From contig CAZZMO010000001.1 of NCBI GenBank assembly GCA_964655475.1, positions 228,856-292,855 of the forward strand: 64,000 nt of DNA, written 5' to 3'. The notes beneath the pieces are model-generated. The model did no database searches, was not told where the DNA came from, and saw only the letters and a list, made by a program, of their open reading frames with translations. Below are positions 1 through 7,707 of this stretch, one piece after another. The DNA comes from VGMA01 sp964655475 (GTDB lineage Bacteria; Chlamydiota; Chlamydiia; Chlamydiales; VGMA01). Made by a program: the position numbers and the translations under genes. Within the stretch, counting starts at the first letter, position 1. Every line of letters starts with the position of its first letter.

Positions 1-646
1 AAAGGCGCATCCGCTCTTTATATGCGTAAATGGGGCCAATGATGTGGCCTAAGATTGGATCTAGTTGGTGGGCATTACCAAAGTCAATGACATAAGAGTG
101 GTGATCGGAGGAGATGACTACGTTACAAAGATGGGCTAGATCGCGGTGGTAGATGTATCTTTCATGTAGGCGCTCTAATATGGAAGATAATTCTTCTTTG
201 ATGTTCAAGAGTTGGTGGAGAGAAAGTTCAAGGTTTTCTTCTGGGGAGATGTATTCAATGCAAAAAGTCTCTTCATCAACTTTTCCGACTAATTTTGACA
301 CAAAGGCAAGATCACGAATAGAGCGCAGCACAGAAAATTCATGGGCTAAAAGCAGTCGGCAGATGAATCTTTCTACCCATGAATTCCCTTTTATTTTTTT
401 CAAGATGAACTTTCTTCCCGATTCTGTTTCATAGAAATAGATTTCAGGATGGTTGACTCTCGTAGGTGAATAGAGACGTAAATCATTCTCTTTATTCAGA
501 GAGATGGAAAGTTCTTCTTCTGAAAGGGAGGGGGTGTGGTAAAAAATATAGAGATCGCTAATATTTACGACAAAGAAATACAATATCCAGAACGATATTG
601 GATAGACAATGACTTTGCACACCAGCTTTCGTTTTTTTGAGAGCAT
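1..646 (-). CDS. Membrane-anchored protein kinase-like protein (partial, C-terminus off the window)
   Basis: An open frame starts at ATG 646 and runs leftward to the window edge (215 codons visible, no stop). Residues 10-34 form one hydrophobic segment (VIVYPISFWILYFFVV), so the protein should be membrane anchored. The rest reads as a kinase fold: a candidate ATP-binding lysine in KFILKKIKG (about residue 82), a catalytic-loop-like HRDLAHLCN (about 170) and a DFG motif in VIDFGNAHQLD (about 190). The HRD lysine position is alanine, as in several RIO or lipopolysaccharide-kinase-like families. It is divergently transcribed from the methyltransferase at 701, with 54 bp between them. The substrate is unknown; it could be a protein, sugar or lipid kinase. 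Confidence 0.75.
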   Translation of the reverse strand, partial: MLSKKRKLVCKVIVYPISFWILYFFVVNISDLYIFYHTPSLSEEELSISLNKENDLRLYSPTRVNHPEIYFYETESGRKFILKKIKGNSWVERFICRLLLAHEFSVLRSIRDLAFVSKLVGKVDEETFCIEYISPEENLELSLHQLLNIKEELSSILERLHERYIYHRDLAHLCNVVISSDHHSYVIDFGNAHQLDPILGHIIGPIYAYKERMRL

Positions 647-700
647 ACTAAATCGGGATTTTCTTCAAAAAAAGATAAAAAATCAATTCAATATATTCCT

Positions 701-1393
701 ATGAAATCGTTTGATGAGATACAAAAAGCTTGGGAATCAGAGTACAAAAGGAAGGGGATTCCCTCATCATTTCGCTCTGATCCTACCAAGACAGTCGTAG
801 AATTTATCTCTTGGCTAGAGAGCCGCCATTTTGTAGGTCAAAGAGCGGCCGATATTGGTTGTGGTAGGGGAAGAAATAGCTTCTATCTCGCCTCTCATGG
901 CTATCATGTAACAGGGATGGATCTCGTAAGGGAGAATATCGAGTTCATTAACGGCATGGCCTCAGAGGAAGGGCTTCCTGTAAATGCGTTAGTCCAAGAC
1001 GTTTCAGCTCCTTGGCCCTTTTACAAGGATTCTTTAGATATTGTCATCGATGTTTTTTGTTATAAACACATCACGACAAAGTCAGGGCAAGCTCTTTATC
1101 GAGAAGAACTTCGCAAGTCGTTAAAAAAGAGTGGGTATTATTTTATCTCTCTCGCTTCAGAAAACGATGGTTTTTATGGCCCTTTGTTAAGTGCATCTCC
1201 CAATAGAGGGGAAAAACAGATCATCGATCCCCATGGTGAGATCCTTTCGTTTCTCTATTCGATAGAAGATCTAGAAAAAGAGTTTTCAGATCATTTCAAA
1301 GTAGTCAAAATCGGGGAGACTCTTTCGACAAGTCCTATGTATGGGAAGGAGTATACAAGACGGGTCATCAATGCGATCTTTCAGAGAATCTAA
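701..1393 (+). CDS. Class I SAM-dependent methyltransferase
   Basis: A 230-residue protein with a Rossmann methyltransferase core. Motif I is AADIGCGRGRNSFYLA at about residues 45-60. The acidic end of strand 2 is GMDLVREN at about 74-81, and motif IV is LDIVIDVFCYKH at about 113-124. These bind S-adenosylmethionine, and the length fits small-molecule methyltransferases of the TehB/UbiE type. No substrate can be read from the sequence. It stands alone, divergent from the kinase-like gene, and its last 26 bp overlap the convergent P-loop kinase gene. Confidence 0.8.
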   Translation: MKSFDEIQKAWESEYKRKGIPSSFRSDPTKTVVEFISWLESRHFVGQRAADIGCGRGRNSFYLASHGYHVTGMDLVRENIEFINGMASEEGLPVNALVQDVSAPWPFYKDSLDIVIDVFCYKHITTKSGQALYREELRKSLKKSGYYFISLASENDGFYGPLLSASPNRGEKQIIDPHGEILSFLYSIEDLEKEFSDHFKVVKIGETLSTSPMYGKEYTRRVINAIFQRI

Positions 1394-2108
1394 AGTCTGG
1401 GATCAGCACCTCTTTTTCTCTTTTTTGAATGGTATAGTTGTGAAAGGAGTCGATATCGACGATGAAGTCTGCTAGGTTTTTCCCTGGGTAGACGTTAACC
1501 GCGAAATCTTCGAGTACTGCCTTCATATGGAGAAAGAAGGTCTTCTCAGTGCGGGGATTCGTCTTCTTGAACTCCCTCTCCCATTTCCAACTAAAAAGGT
1601 TTTCAACAGCTGTCTCTAAATAAATAGCAAGATCTGCATAAGAGCGGTAGTCGCAAGGGAGGAAGTCATTTAAGGTGTAGGAGCCTTCAAATAGGATGCA
1701 CTGAACCCCTCTCAAGTCGATGATCTCTTCGCTGATTTCTTTTGTCAGTTGATTGATGATAGGTTTTCTGATCTCGAGCGTCCCTTCTTCGATCGAATGG
1801 AACATCTCATGAATAAGGCCCCATCGGATTCTCCTCATGTCAAATTCACTTGTAAACGCTTTCCGCTCTTCTTGCGAGAGGCCAAAGTGGTCCAGGCTAA
1901 TGATGATGGTAGAGATCCCTTTTTCTTCCAATCTACATTGCAAAATCTTGGAGAATGTGCTCTTCCCAACTCCGGGACATCCTCCGATGGAAACAATGAC
2001 AATCCCTTTGCGATTTTCCAAGAGAGCATCGATTGGCTCTAAAAGAGCCTCAAAAGACCAAGAGGTAAAAGGGAGGAGGCTAAAAATAGCTAAGAGAAAT
2101 AATTTCAT
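1368..2108 (-). CDS. Uridine kinase/phosphoribulokinase-like P-loop kinase with N-terminal signal peptide
   Basis: A 246-residue protein if started at ATG 2108; the frame is open upstream to 2249, but that would overlap the divergent phosphoketolase start. Walker A is GGCPGVGKST at about residues 37-46, and the following ISLDHFG resembles the Walker B/substrate region of the uridine kinase/phosphoribulokinase family. The unusual part is the N-terminus, MKLFLLAIFSLLPFTSWS, a textbook signal peptide directly before a cytosolic-type nucleotide kinase fold. It either acts outside the cytoplasm or the start is wrong, but no other ATG lies before the P-loop. Substrate unknown. Confidence 0.7.
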   Translation of the reverse strand: MKLFLLAIFSLLPFTSWSFEALLEPIDALLENRKGIVIVSIGGCPGVGKSTFSKILQCRLEEKGISTIIISLDHFGLSQEERKAFTSEFDMRRIRWGLIHEMFHSIEEGTLEIRKPIINQLTKEISEEIIDLRGVQCILFEGSYTLNDFLPCDYRSYADLAIYLETAVENLFSWKWEREFKKTNPRTEKTFFLHMKAVLEDFAVNVYPGKNLADFIVDIDSFHNYTIQKREKEVLIPDFRFSERSH

Positions 2109-2152
2109 GGAAAAATAATAACATATACAGCAGTTTGTCAAAAGAGGAAGAT

Positions 2153-4465
2153 ATGGTTTTTTCAAGAGATGAATTAGAGAAAATGGAAGGGTATTGGCGA
2201 GCTGCCAATTATCTCTCTGTTGGGCAGATCTATCTTTTAGATAACCCACTCTTGAAAGAACCCCTCACTGTCGATCAGATCAAACCAAGGCTGCTTGGTC
2301 ATTTTGGTACTGTTCCTGGGCTCAATTTTCTCTATCTTCATCTCAATCGGATCATTCGGCGCTACCATCAAGACATTTTGCTCATTACAGGGCCAGGGCA
2401 TGGCGCCCCTGCAATTTTAGCAAATACCTATTTAGAGGGATCTTATAGTGAACTCTATCCCCATATTGGAAGAGATGAAGAGGGGCTGAAAACATTTTTC
2501 CGTCAGTTTTCTTTTCCAGGGGGAATCCCGAGCCACACAGCGGCAGAGACTCCTGGTTCGATCCATGAGGGGGGAGAGCTTGGCTATTCCTTGATGCATG
2601 CCTATGGGGCCGCCTTCGACAATCCAGATCTACTAGTCACTTGCATTATTGGTGATGGAGAAGCAGAAACAGGCCCACTTGCCACAAGTTGGCATTCGAA
2701 CAAATTCCTGAACCCTCGATCAGATGGCGCTGTTCTTCCGATCCTCCATTTAAATGGGTATAAAATTGCAGAGCCAACAATTTTAGCGAGAATATCTCAT
2801 GAAGAGCTGCAACAGCTTTTTTATGGCTACGGGTATAAGCCCTACTTTGTTGAGGGGAATGACTCTTATCAACTCCATGAAAAACTTGCTCATGTTTTGG
2901 ATCAAGCCATAGAAGAAATCAGAAAGATTCAGGAAAAAGCAAGGGTTCTCGGCAGTGATGAAAGGCCTCGTTGGCCCATGATTGTTTTTCGAACTCCTAA
3001 AGGTTGGACTTCTCCCATGGAGGGTTCCTGGCGTTCTCATCAAGTGCCTCTTGCTGATGTGAGAACCAATCGAGAAGAATTTCAACAATTTGAAAAGTGG
3101 ATGAAAAGCTATCGGGTTGAGGAGCTTTTCGATGAAAAGGGGAGACTCAGGTCTGAGCTAGAAGAACTAGCGCCTCAAGGACAAAAACGGATGGGGCTTA
3201 TCCCTTATATGAATGGTGGTGCCCTGCTCAAAGATCTTCACATGCCTTCTTTCAAAGATTATGCTCTCACTTTTGATAAACCTGGCAAAATTCAGGGGGA
3301 GGCCACTCGTATACTTGGGACCTTTTTGCGCGATGTGATGAAACTCAATAGAGAGGAGAAAAATTTCCGTCTTTTCGGCCCCGATGAAACAGCTTCCAAT
3401 CGGCTTGGCGCCGTTTTTGAGGCGACAGAGCGCACTTTTATGGCAGATATCTTGCCAACAGATGATCACCTCTCTCCTGATGGGAGGGTTATGGAAGTTT
3501 TGAGTGAACATCTTTGCCAGGGTTGGCTCGAGGGATATTTACTCACAGGAAGACATGGCCTATTTTCTTGCTATGAAGCATTCATACATATCATCGATTC
3601 GATGTTCAATCAACATGCAAAATGGTTGAAAGTGAGTCGCCAGGTTTCTTGGAGACGCCCGATTGCATCACTTAATTATCTCCTCACTTCACATGTCTGG
3701 AGACAAGACCACAATGGATTCAGTCACCAAGATCCTGGATTCATCGACCATGTTGTGAATAAAAAGGCAGACACCGTTCGGGTTTATTTCCCACCAGATG
3801 CCAATACCCTCCTTTCAGTGACAGATCACTGTTTAAGAAGCCGCCATTATGTGAATGTCATTGTGGCAGGGAAACAAAGTTCTTGGCAATGGCTCGATAT
3901 GGACGCTGCAGTGGCACACGCTGGAAAAGGGATAGGGATCTGGCAGTGGGCAAGTCATGCAGAGGCCCCTGATGTAGTGATTGCATCAGCAGGGGATGTC
4001 CCTACTCTAGAAGCACTTGCTGCAGCTAGCCTCATAAGAGAGGAGATGAGAGAGCTAAAGGTCCGTTTTGTAAATGTGATCGACCTCATGACACTCACTC
4101 CTGAGCAAGAACATCCTCACGGTCTATCTGATCATGAATACAACCAAATTTTCCCGATCGATACCCCCGTTATTTTTGCGTTCCATGGATATCCGAAAGT
4201 CATCCATCGATTGATTTATAAAAGAGCTAATGCCATCCACATGCATGTTCATGGGTATAAGGAAGAGGGGACTACAACGACTCCCTTCGATATGACTGTT
4301 CTCAATGAGCTCGACCGTTTCCATTTGCTCATCAGCGTGGCAAAACTTTTTTCTAAAGACAGCGTGGTCAAATGGGCCGAGAAACGTCTTGATGAGCATG
4401 AGAAGTATATCCGAAAGTATGGGGAAGATATGCCAGAGATTCAAGAATGGCATTGGAAATATTAA
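2153..4465 (+). CDS. xfp: Xylulose-5-phosphate/fructose-6-phosphate phosphoketolase
   Basis: A thiamine-diphosphate enzyme that cleaves xylulose 5-P (or fructose 6-P) with phosphate to acetyl-phosphate and a triose or tetrose phosphate, in the cytoplasm. The N-terminal ITGPGHGAPA, SFPGGIPSH, EGGELGYSL and IGDGEAETGP motifs are diagnostic of the family, and about 770 residues is close to the usual 790. A TTG at 2135 would add six residues, but AGAGG at 2142-2146 lies 6 nt before ATG 2153, so I start there. It shares a 44-bp divergent promoter region with the P-loop kinase. The enzyme gives a route from pentose phosphates to acetyl-P. No acetate kinase or phosphotransacetylase gene is visible in this window. 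Confidence 0.95.
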   Translation: MVFSRDELEKMEGYWRAANYLSVGQIYLLDNPLLKEPLTVDQIKPRLLGHFGTVPGLNFLYLHLNRIIRRYHQDILLITGPGHGAPAILANTYLEGSYSELYPHIGRDEEGLKTFFRQFSFPGGIPSHTAAETPGSIHEGGELGYSLMHAYGAAFDNPDLLVTCIIGDGEAETGPLATSWHSNKFLNPRSDGAVLPILHLNGYKIAEPTILARISHEELQQLFYGYGYKPYFVEGNDSYQLHEKLAHVLDQAIEEIRKIQEKARVLGSDERPRWPMIVFRTPKGWTSPMEGSWRSHQVPLADVRTNREEFQQFEKWMKSYRVEELFDEKGRLRSELEELAPQGQKRMGLIPYMNGGALLKDLHMPSFKDYALTFDKPGKIQGEATRILGTFLRDVMKLNREEKNFRLFGPDETASNRLGAVFEATERTFMADILPTDDHLSPDGRVMEVLSEHLCQGWLEGYLLTGRHGLFSCYEAFIHIIDSMFNQHAKWLKVSRQVSWRRPIASLNYLLTSHVWRQDHNGFSHQDPGFIDHVVNKKADTVRVYFPPDANTLLSVTDHCLRSRHYVNVIVAGKQSSWQWLDMDAAVAHAGKGIGIWQWASHAEAPDVVIASAGDVPTLEALAAASLIREEMRELKVRFVNVIDLMTLTPEQEHPHGLSDHEYNQIFPIDTPVIFAFHGYPKVIHRLIYKRANAIHMHVHGYKEEGTTTTPFDMTVLNELDRFHLLISVAKLFSKDSVVKWAEKRLDEHEKYIRKYGEDMPEIQEWHWKY

Positions 4466-4488
4466 TCAGATTCAGGTATACTGAAGGT

Positions 4489-4545
4489 ATGTCTAAGAAA
4501 GTTTTCTATACGACCGTCACCTCATTCACCGGCAGCCGCCGGTAA
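4489..4545 (+). other. Possible 18-codon leader ORF ending in a GC-rich hairpin
   Basis: ATG 4489 opens an 18-residue frame (MSKKVFYTTVTSFTGSRR) preceded by TGAAGG. Its last codons form a perfect 6-bp hairpin, ACCGGC-AGCC-GCCGGT (4528-4543), which the TAA stop overlaps. It lies 55 bp before the symporter start. A translated leader with a terminal hairpin could be an attenuator, or the hairpin may be part of a weak terminator for xfp. Nothing else supports translation. Confidence 0.25.
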
Positions 4546-4600
4546 TATATCCTCTTTTTCATAAATAAATTTATTATTACGCAATTTTTCGAGGTGAAGT

Positions 4601-5758
4601 ATGTTTCGTAAGATGCCGTGGATTCTAGCGCTCTTGATTGCTTTAGCAGTCCTCTTAGAGCCTCTAATGCCGAATGGAGTCCAGGCTGCTTTTTATGGTC
4701 TCAGTTTATCAATCAAAAATCTGATCGTTTTTCTTCTGCCTGTCGTTATTTTCTCGATGCTTTTTAGAGCAGTGTTGCAGCTTTCAAAAAAAGCGTCAAA
4801 AATGATCCTGTTCTTGTTTGTCGCTATTTTCTTATCCAATATTGTCTCCACCCTCATCAGTGGTTCCGTAGGGCATCTCATCTATGGAGCTGGGGGAGAA
4901 ATCCATGTTCCTGAAAATTTAGATCGCCTACAGCCTCTTTGGCAGTGGACCTTTCCAAAATGGATCTCAACAGGGATGTCGATGCTCCTCGGTGTGGGAA
5001 CAAGCATCATTTTGAAGATGGTCAGGCCTCAGTTAGCAGAAAAATGGGGAGAAAAGCTCGACCCGATTGTCCATTATCTATTGAAAACCTTTTTATGTTT
5101 GATCCCATTCTTCCTCTTTGGCTTTGTCATTAAGATGGTGCATGATGGGGTGATGATGCATATTGTAGAGCACTATGCATGGATTCTAGGGGTCGTTGCA
5201 TTAGCGGCTTTCTCCTACATTACTCTTCTTTATGTGTTTGCATGCCGTTTTAATATTTCTCAGTCGCTTCAGAGTATGAAAAACATGTTTCCTGCAGTAG
5301 CAGCAGGTTTTGGTAGCATGTCGAGCGCAGCCGCTATGCCCATGACCCTCATTGCAGCAGAAAAAAATAATGAAAACCCTGAAGTGGCGAAGTCTGTCAC
5401 AGCCGCAACAGTGAATGTCCACCTCATTGGAGACTGCTTTGCAATTCCAATCTTTGCATTTGCGATCATGAGTAGTTTTGGGATAGCTGAGCCGACTGTA
5501 TGGAGTTATCTCACCTTTGCTTTCTACTTTGCGATTGCGAAGTTTTCAGTCGCTGCCGTTCCTGGTGGAGGGGTTCTTGTGATGCTGCCTATTTTGGAGA
5601 GTACTCTTGGTTTTGATGGAGCGATGCTTTCTTTAGTCACAGCGCTCTATTTCCTCTTCGATCCGATCATCACATCAGCGAATGTGTTTGGAAATGGTGC
5701 CTTTACCATGCATCTTTCGAAGCCTTTTAAAAGATCTATAGAGACTGTTAAGGGTTAA
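4601..5758 (+). CDS. Dicarboxylate/amino acid:cation symporter (SDF/DAACS family)
   Basis: A 385-residue inner-membrane protein with about eight hydrophobic helices. The family hallmark hairpin and binding region is recognisable: GFGSMSSAAAMPMTLIAA at about residues 233-250 corresponds to the serine-rich SSSATLP re-entrant loop, and VNVHLIGDCFAIPIFAFAI and AAVPGGGVLVMLP follow as in GltP/GltT proteins. It probably couples Na+ or H+ to uptake of glutamate, aspartate or a C4-dicarboxylate. It is somewhat short for the family (about 400-430). The start ATG 4601 has a GAGGTG motif (4591-4596). It is a single-gene unit that ends in a shared terminator. Confidence 0.85.
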   Translation: MFRKMPWILALLIALAVLLEPLMPNGVQAAFYGLSLSIKNLIVFLLPVVIFSMLFRAVLQLSKKASKMILFLFVAIFLSNIVSTLISGSVGHLIYGAGGEIHVPENLDRLQPLWQWTFPKWISTGMSMLLGVGTSIILKMVRPQLAEKWGEKLDPIVHYLLKTFLCLIPFFLFGFVIKMVHDGVMMHIVEHYAWILGVVALAAFSYITLLYVFACRFNISQSLQSMKNMFPAVAAGFGSMSSAAAMPMTLIAAEKNNENPEVAKSVTAATVNVHLIGDCFAIPIFAFAIMSSFGIAEPTVWSYLTFAFYFAIAKFSVAAVPGGGVLVMLPILESTLGFDGAMLSLVTALYFLFDPIITSANVFGNGAFTMHLSKPFKRSIETVKG

Positions 5759-5765
5759 CAGTCTC
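5741..5765. terminator. Shared bidirectional terminator hairpin
   Basis: Perfect 11-bp inverted repeat GAGACTGTTAA-GGG-TTAACAGTCTC between two convergent genes; the symporter stop codon lies inside it. T tracts on either side are short, so it may be only partly efficient. Confidence 0.75.
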
Positions 5766-6815
5766 TTACTCTGGATCGGCAAGAGGAGGTTTCTCTGTCA
5801 CTTCAACGTAGGTAAACATTCCACCGACAGGGATGGCATTGATGTTCTGCTCGTTGACGTATGCGCCTAGATTGTTCACTGTCTTTTGGTAGATAGAGCA
5901 GTAGAGGCGCCAGAGCCCTTTTTGATTCGCCTGGAAAGAGACAGTTCTTGTCGTCCCAGGAGAGACAATCACAATCGCTACAGGATCACTTTGTGTTTTA
6001 GGCCCCCCCTCCGTTCCAATGATTTTAAAGGCAAAACCATGGAGAGTGATGGGGCTATCGCTACTTCCTGAGGTGTTGGCAAAGCGCAGGCAGACCTCAT
6101 CCCCCTCATGCACTTTCAGGATGGGGATGTTCGGTGCTGTATAGCCATTCATGGTAAACCAGGTGCAGTTCGTGCTTAGTGGGCGCACTGTTCCATTTTC
6201 AGAGAGGTCCCATTCTTGCATGTTGAAGCCAAAGTCGTGAGAGGCGATCTTCCCTTCTTTGGGTAAGACGATGAAGAGGCCACTCAGTCCCATACCAAGC
6301 TGAATCATTGGCTGGTAATCACTTTCGTAAAGGTAGGTCCCTTGAGGTTGTAAGATCTGGAATTCGTAGATCCCTTGAGTTCCTGGCAAGATGGGGGTGT
6401 TGTTATCACTTCTATCGTGATAAGGAGTGATGAGCCCTACAAAATGTAATGATGTGGGGACAGGAAGGTCATTCTCGACGATGATTTTGACCCGGTCTCC
6501 TTCCTGAACAATGATCGCAGGTCCCGGAATATCACCATTGTATCCATATCCTTTGACAATTTGAGAGCGGAAGGCGAGCTGATTATTGATTCCAAGAGAT
6601 TGGTTAAAGGCTTGTACAGCAGTATTTAAGTCGTTCTTATCGATGTTAAAAATCTCTTTTTTGACATGTTCTGCCTTGAGATGAAATACTTTGACTCCCT
6701 CTTCTAAGCTGTAAGGGAGGATCGATCCTCCAGGAATTTGCACCCCTGTTGGAGTAATCAGTTCTGATCCAAAGCAGAGCGAGCTTGCAGCTAAAAAAAT
6801 AGAATATCTAAGCAT
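5766..6815 (-). CDS. Exported two-domain cupredoxin (multicopper-oxidase-like) protein lacking most copper ligands
   Basis: A 349-residue protein with signal peptide MLRYSIFLAASSLCFG. Two cupredoxin domains follow the multicopper oxidase pattern: IPGPAIIVQEGDRVKI (about residues 95-110) opens domain 1 and ILKVHEGDEVCLRF (about 233-246) opens domain 2. The ligand motifs are degraded. HxH near 122 reads LHFV, the Y-H-S-H motif reads YESD, H-P-x-H-L-H-G-H reads SPITLHGF, and H-C-H-I-x-x-H reads YCSIYQK. Only two histidines and one cysteine of the usual set remain. It is therefore unlikely to be an active multicopper oxidase; a structural or binding role, or a single-copper site, is possible. Confidence 0.75.
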   Translation of the reverse strand: MLRYSIFLAASSLCFGSELITPTGVQIPGGSILPYSLEEGVKVFHLKAEHVKKEIFNIDKNDLNTAVQAFNQSLGINNQLAFRSQIVKGYGYNGDIPGPAIIVQEGDRVKIIVENDLPVPTSLHFVGLITPYHDRSDNNTPILPGTQGIYEFQILQPQGTYLYESDYQPMIQLGMGLSGLFIVLPKEGKIASHDFGFNMQEWDLSENGTVRPLSTNCTWFTMNGYTAPNIPILKVHEGDEVCLRFANTSGSSDSPITLHGFAFKIIGTEGGPKTQSDPVAIVIVSPGTTRTVSFQANQKGLWRLYCSIYQKTVNNLGAYVNEQNINAIPVGGMFTYVEVTEKPPLADPE

Positions 6816-6931
6816 CCGTTTTCCTTATCATCTTATAAAGCTATCCTTATCACGAGAGAAATAAATAGTACAGTATCTACACCCAATTGAATGCAAAATA
6901 TCCTCCAATACGCACGGAAGATAGGAGGGTC

Positions 6932-6994
6932 GCCTTGCCTGGCCCTTGGCCAGTAGGAGCTTTGCCTCCTAGGCTCGCATAGCGAGCGCAAGGC
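6932..6994. repeat. 63-nt four-way-junction (cloverleaf-like) palindromic element
   Basis: A 7-bp outer stem (GCCTTGC 6932-6938 with GCAAGGC 6988-6994) encloses three perfect 6-bp hairpins placed end to end: CTGGCC-CTT-GGCCAG (6939-6953), TAGGAG-CTTTGC-CTCCTA (6954-6971) and GCTCGC-ATA-GCGAGC (6973-6987). Only G6972 is unpaired at the junction. It is much more GC-rich than its surroundings. It is not a tRNA, because all arms are 6 bp and the conserved tRNA bases are missing. It resembles REP or MITE-type palindromic repeats. No second copy was seen in this window. Confidence 0.8.
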
Positions 6995-7011
6995 AGCCCA
7001 GCAAAAGGGCT
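6995..7011. repeat. Hairpin adjoining the cloverleaf
   Basis: AGCCC (6995-6999) pairs with GGGCT (7007-7011) around a 7-nt loop. It abuts the cloverleaf element and overlaps the stop codon of the displaced gene end at 7010-7012. It may be part of the same palindromic element. Confidence 0.55.
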
Positions 7012-7060
7012 AAAGTAGCAATTTGTCAGCTTGATTGGGAAAGAGAAACTCGACCCCGTA
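7010..7060 (-). repeat. Left 51-bp direct repeat: displaced 3' end of the phosphodiesterase gene (putative att-like site)
   Basis: Matches 9454-9504 at 47 of 51 positions. Read on the minus strand, both copies encode YGVEFLFPNQADKLLL plus TAG; the four differences are all synonymous third-position changes. Homology stops at the stop codon on one side and at the Tyr codon on the other, and the frame upstream of this copy is closed. It is a remnant of the gene's 3' end, now 2.4 kb away from the gene. Confidence 0.85.
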
Positions 7061-7112
7061 AAAATGCCTTCAATATAAAGTTTGATTGACAACTCATTCT
7101 TTGAATCCTAGA

Positions 7113-7126
7113 CTTGCTTAAGCAAG
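7113..7126. repeat. 14-bp perfect palindrome
   Basis: CTTGCTTAAGCAAG is self-complementary over its whole length. It contains the TTG that opens the frame of the downstream gene, so it could be an operator or an element end. Function not shown. Confidence 0.5.
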
Positions 7127-7707
7127 CCACAAATCAAACGGTGAACTGCGTGCTTAAATTTAAAGTCTTCATGTCCTCAGTGTTGCTGATTACCACACCA
7201 ATTATGCTTGTATACCCTCAAAATACTTTACCTCAGCTCATTTTTCAAGGACAGAAATTCAACTGTGAAGAACGAAGGTTGGAAAAAGATTACACCTTGT
7301 CCTATGACGATATACTATGTTTTCTTAATGAAATTGAATCAGGTGAATTAGAGAAAAAGTGTACTGCTGAAGAACTAAAGAAGGTTAAACATTTTATCGC
7401 TTTTTTAGCAAAGGAAGGAGCTCTTCCTGACAACTCTGAAGAAAATTTGTCTCTAAATATTGATATTGAATATCTTCTAAATGGAGATGACAATCTTTAT
7501 GAAGATGCTATTTCTTTTGTAACTCCCGGTGAATATCAATACCTGATTATTCCTGCTGTGCTTCATGGGCAAGGCGAACTCGTTTTTTGTAAAATTGGGT
7601 ACAACAAGAATGGAATCACGTCAAAAAATTCGCGAAGAAACATAAAAGGGGCCTTATTATTGGAGCTGCTGTGGTTGTTGCAGCAGCTGTCGTGGTTGTG
7701 GCTGTAG
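7114..7707 (+). CDS. 5' part of a frameshifted TPR/toxin-like gene
   Basis: The open frame begins at TTG 7114; GTG 7150 or ATG 7171 are equally possible and give a signal-like start (FKVFMSSVLLITTPIMLVYP). No Shine-Dalgarno sequence is clear. The soluble part to about residue 155 is acidic and unrecognised. From about 7594 the product stops making sense and ends in a Leu/Trp-rich tail, while the -1 frame encodes a coherent basic stretch (VKKFAKKHKRG) followed by the hydrophobic segment of the next entry. Adding one A to the AAAA run at 7591-7594 restores a single frame to 9110. This is either a frameshift mutation or a sequencing error; I see no programmed-slippage heptamer. Confidence 0.6.
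   Translation: MLKQATNQTVNCVLKFKVFMSSVLLITTPIMLVYPQNTLPQLIFQGQKFNCEERRLEKDYTLSYDDILCFLNEIESGELEKKCTAEELKKVKHFIAFLAKEGALPDNSEENLSLNIDIEYLLNGDDNLYEDAISFVTPGEYQYLIIPAVLHGQGELVFCKIGYNKNGITSKNSRRNIKGALLLELLWLLQQLSWLWL

Noticed and set aside
153..434. 93-codon plus-strand ORF
   Set aside because: Antisense shadow of the kinase-like gene, which has clear HRD and DFG motifs on the other strand.
6932..6994. Possible tRNA
   Set aside because: Arms are 7/6/6/6 with 3-6 nt loops, and the conserved T-loop, D-loop and anticodon features are absent.
6877..7092. 71-codon minus-strand ORF through the cloverleaf and left repeat
   Set aside because: It reads the duplicated gene end in a different frame from the conserved one and is built from palindromic DNA; no ribosome site.
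7582..7600. Programmed -1 frameshifting signal
   Set aside because: The T and A runs are not in the X-XXY-YYZ register of the upstream frame, and no downstream pseudoknot is obvious.
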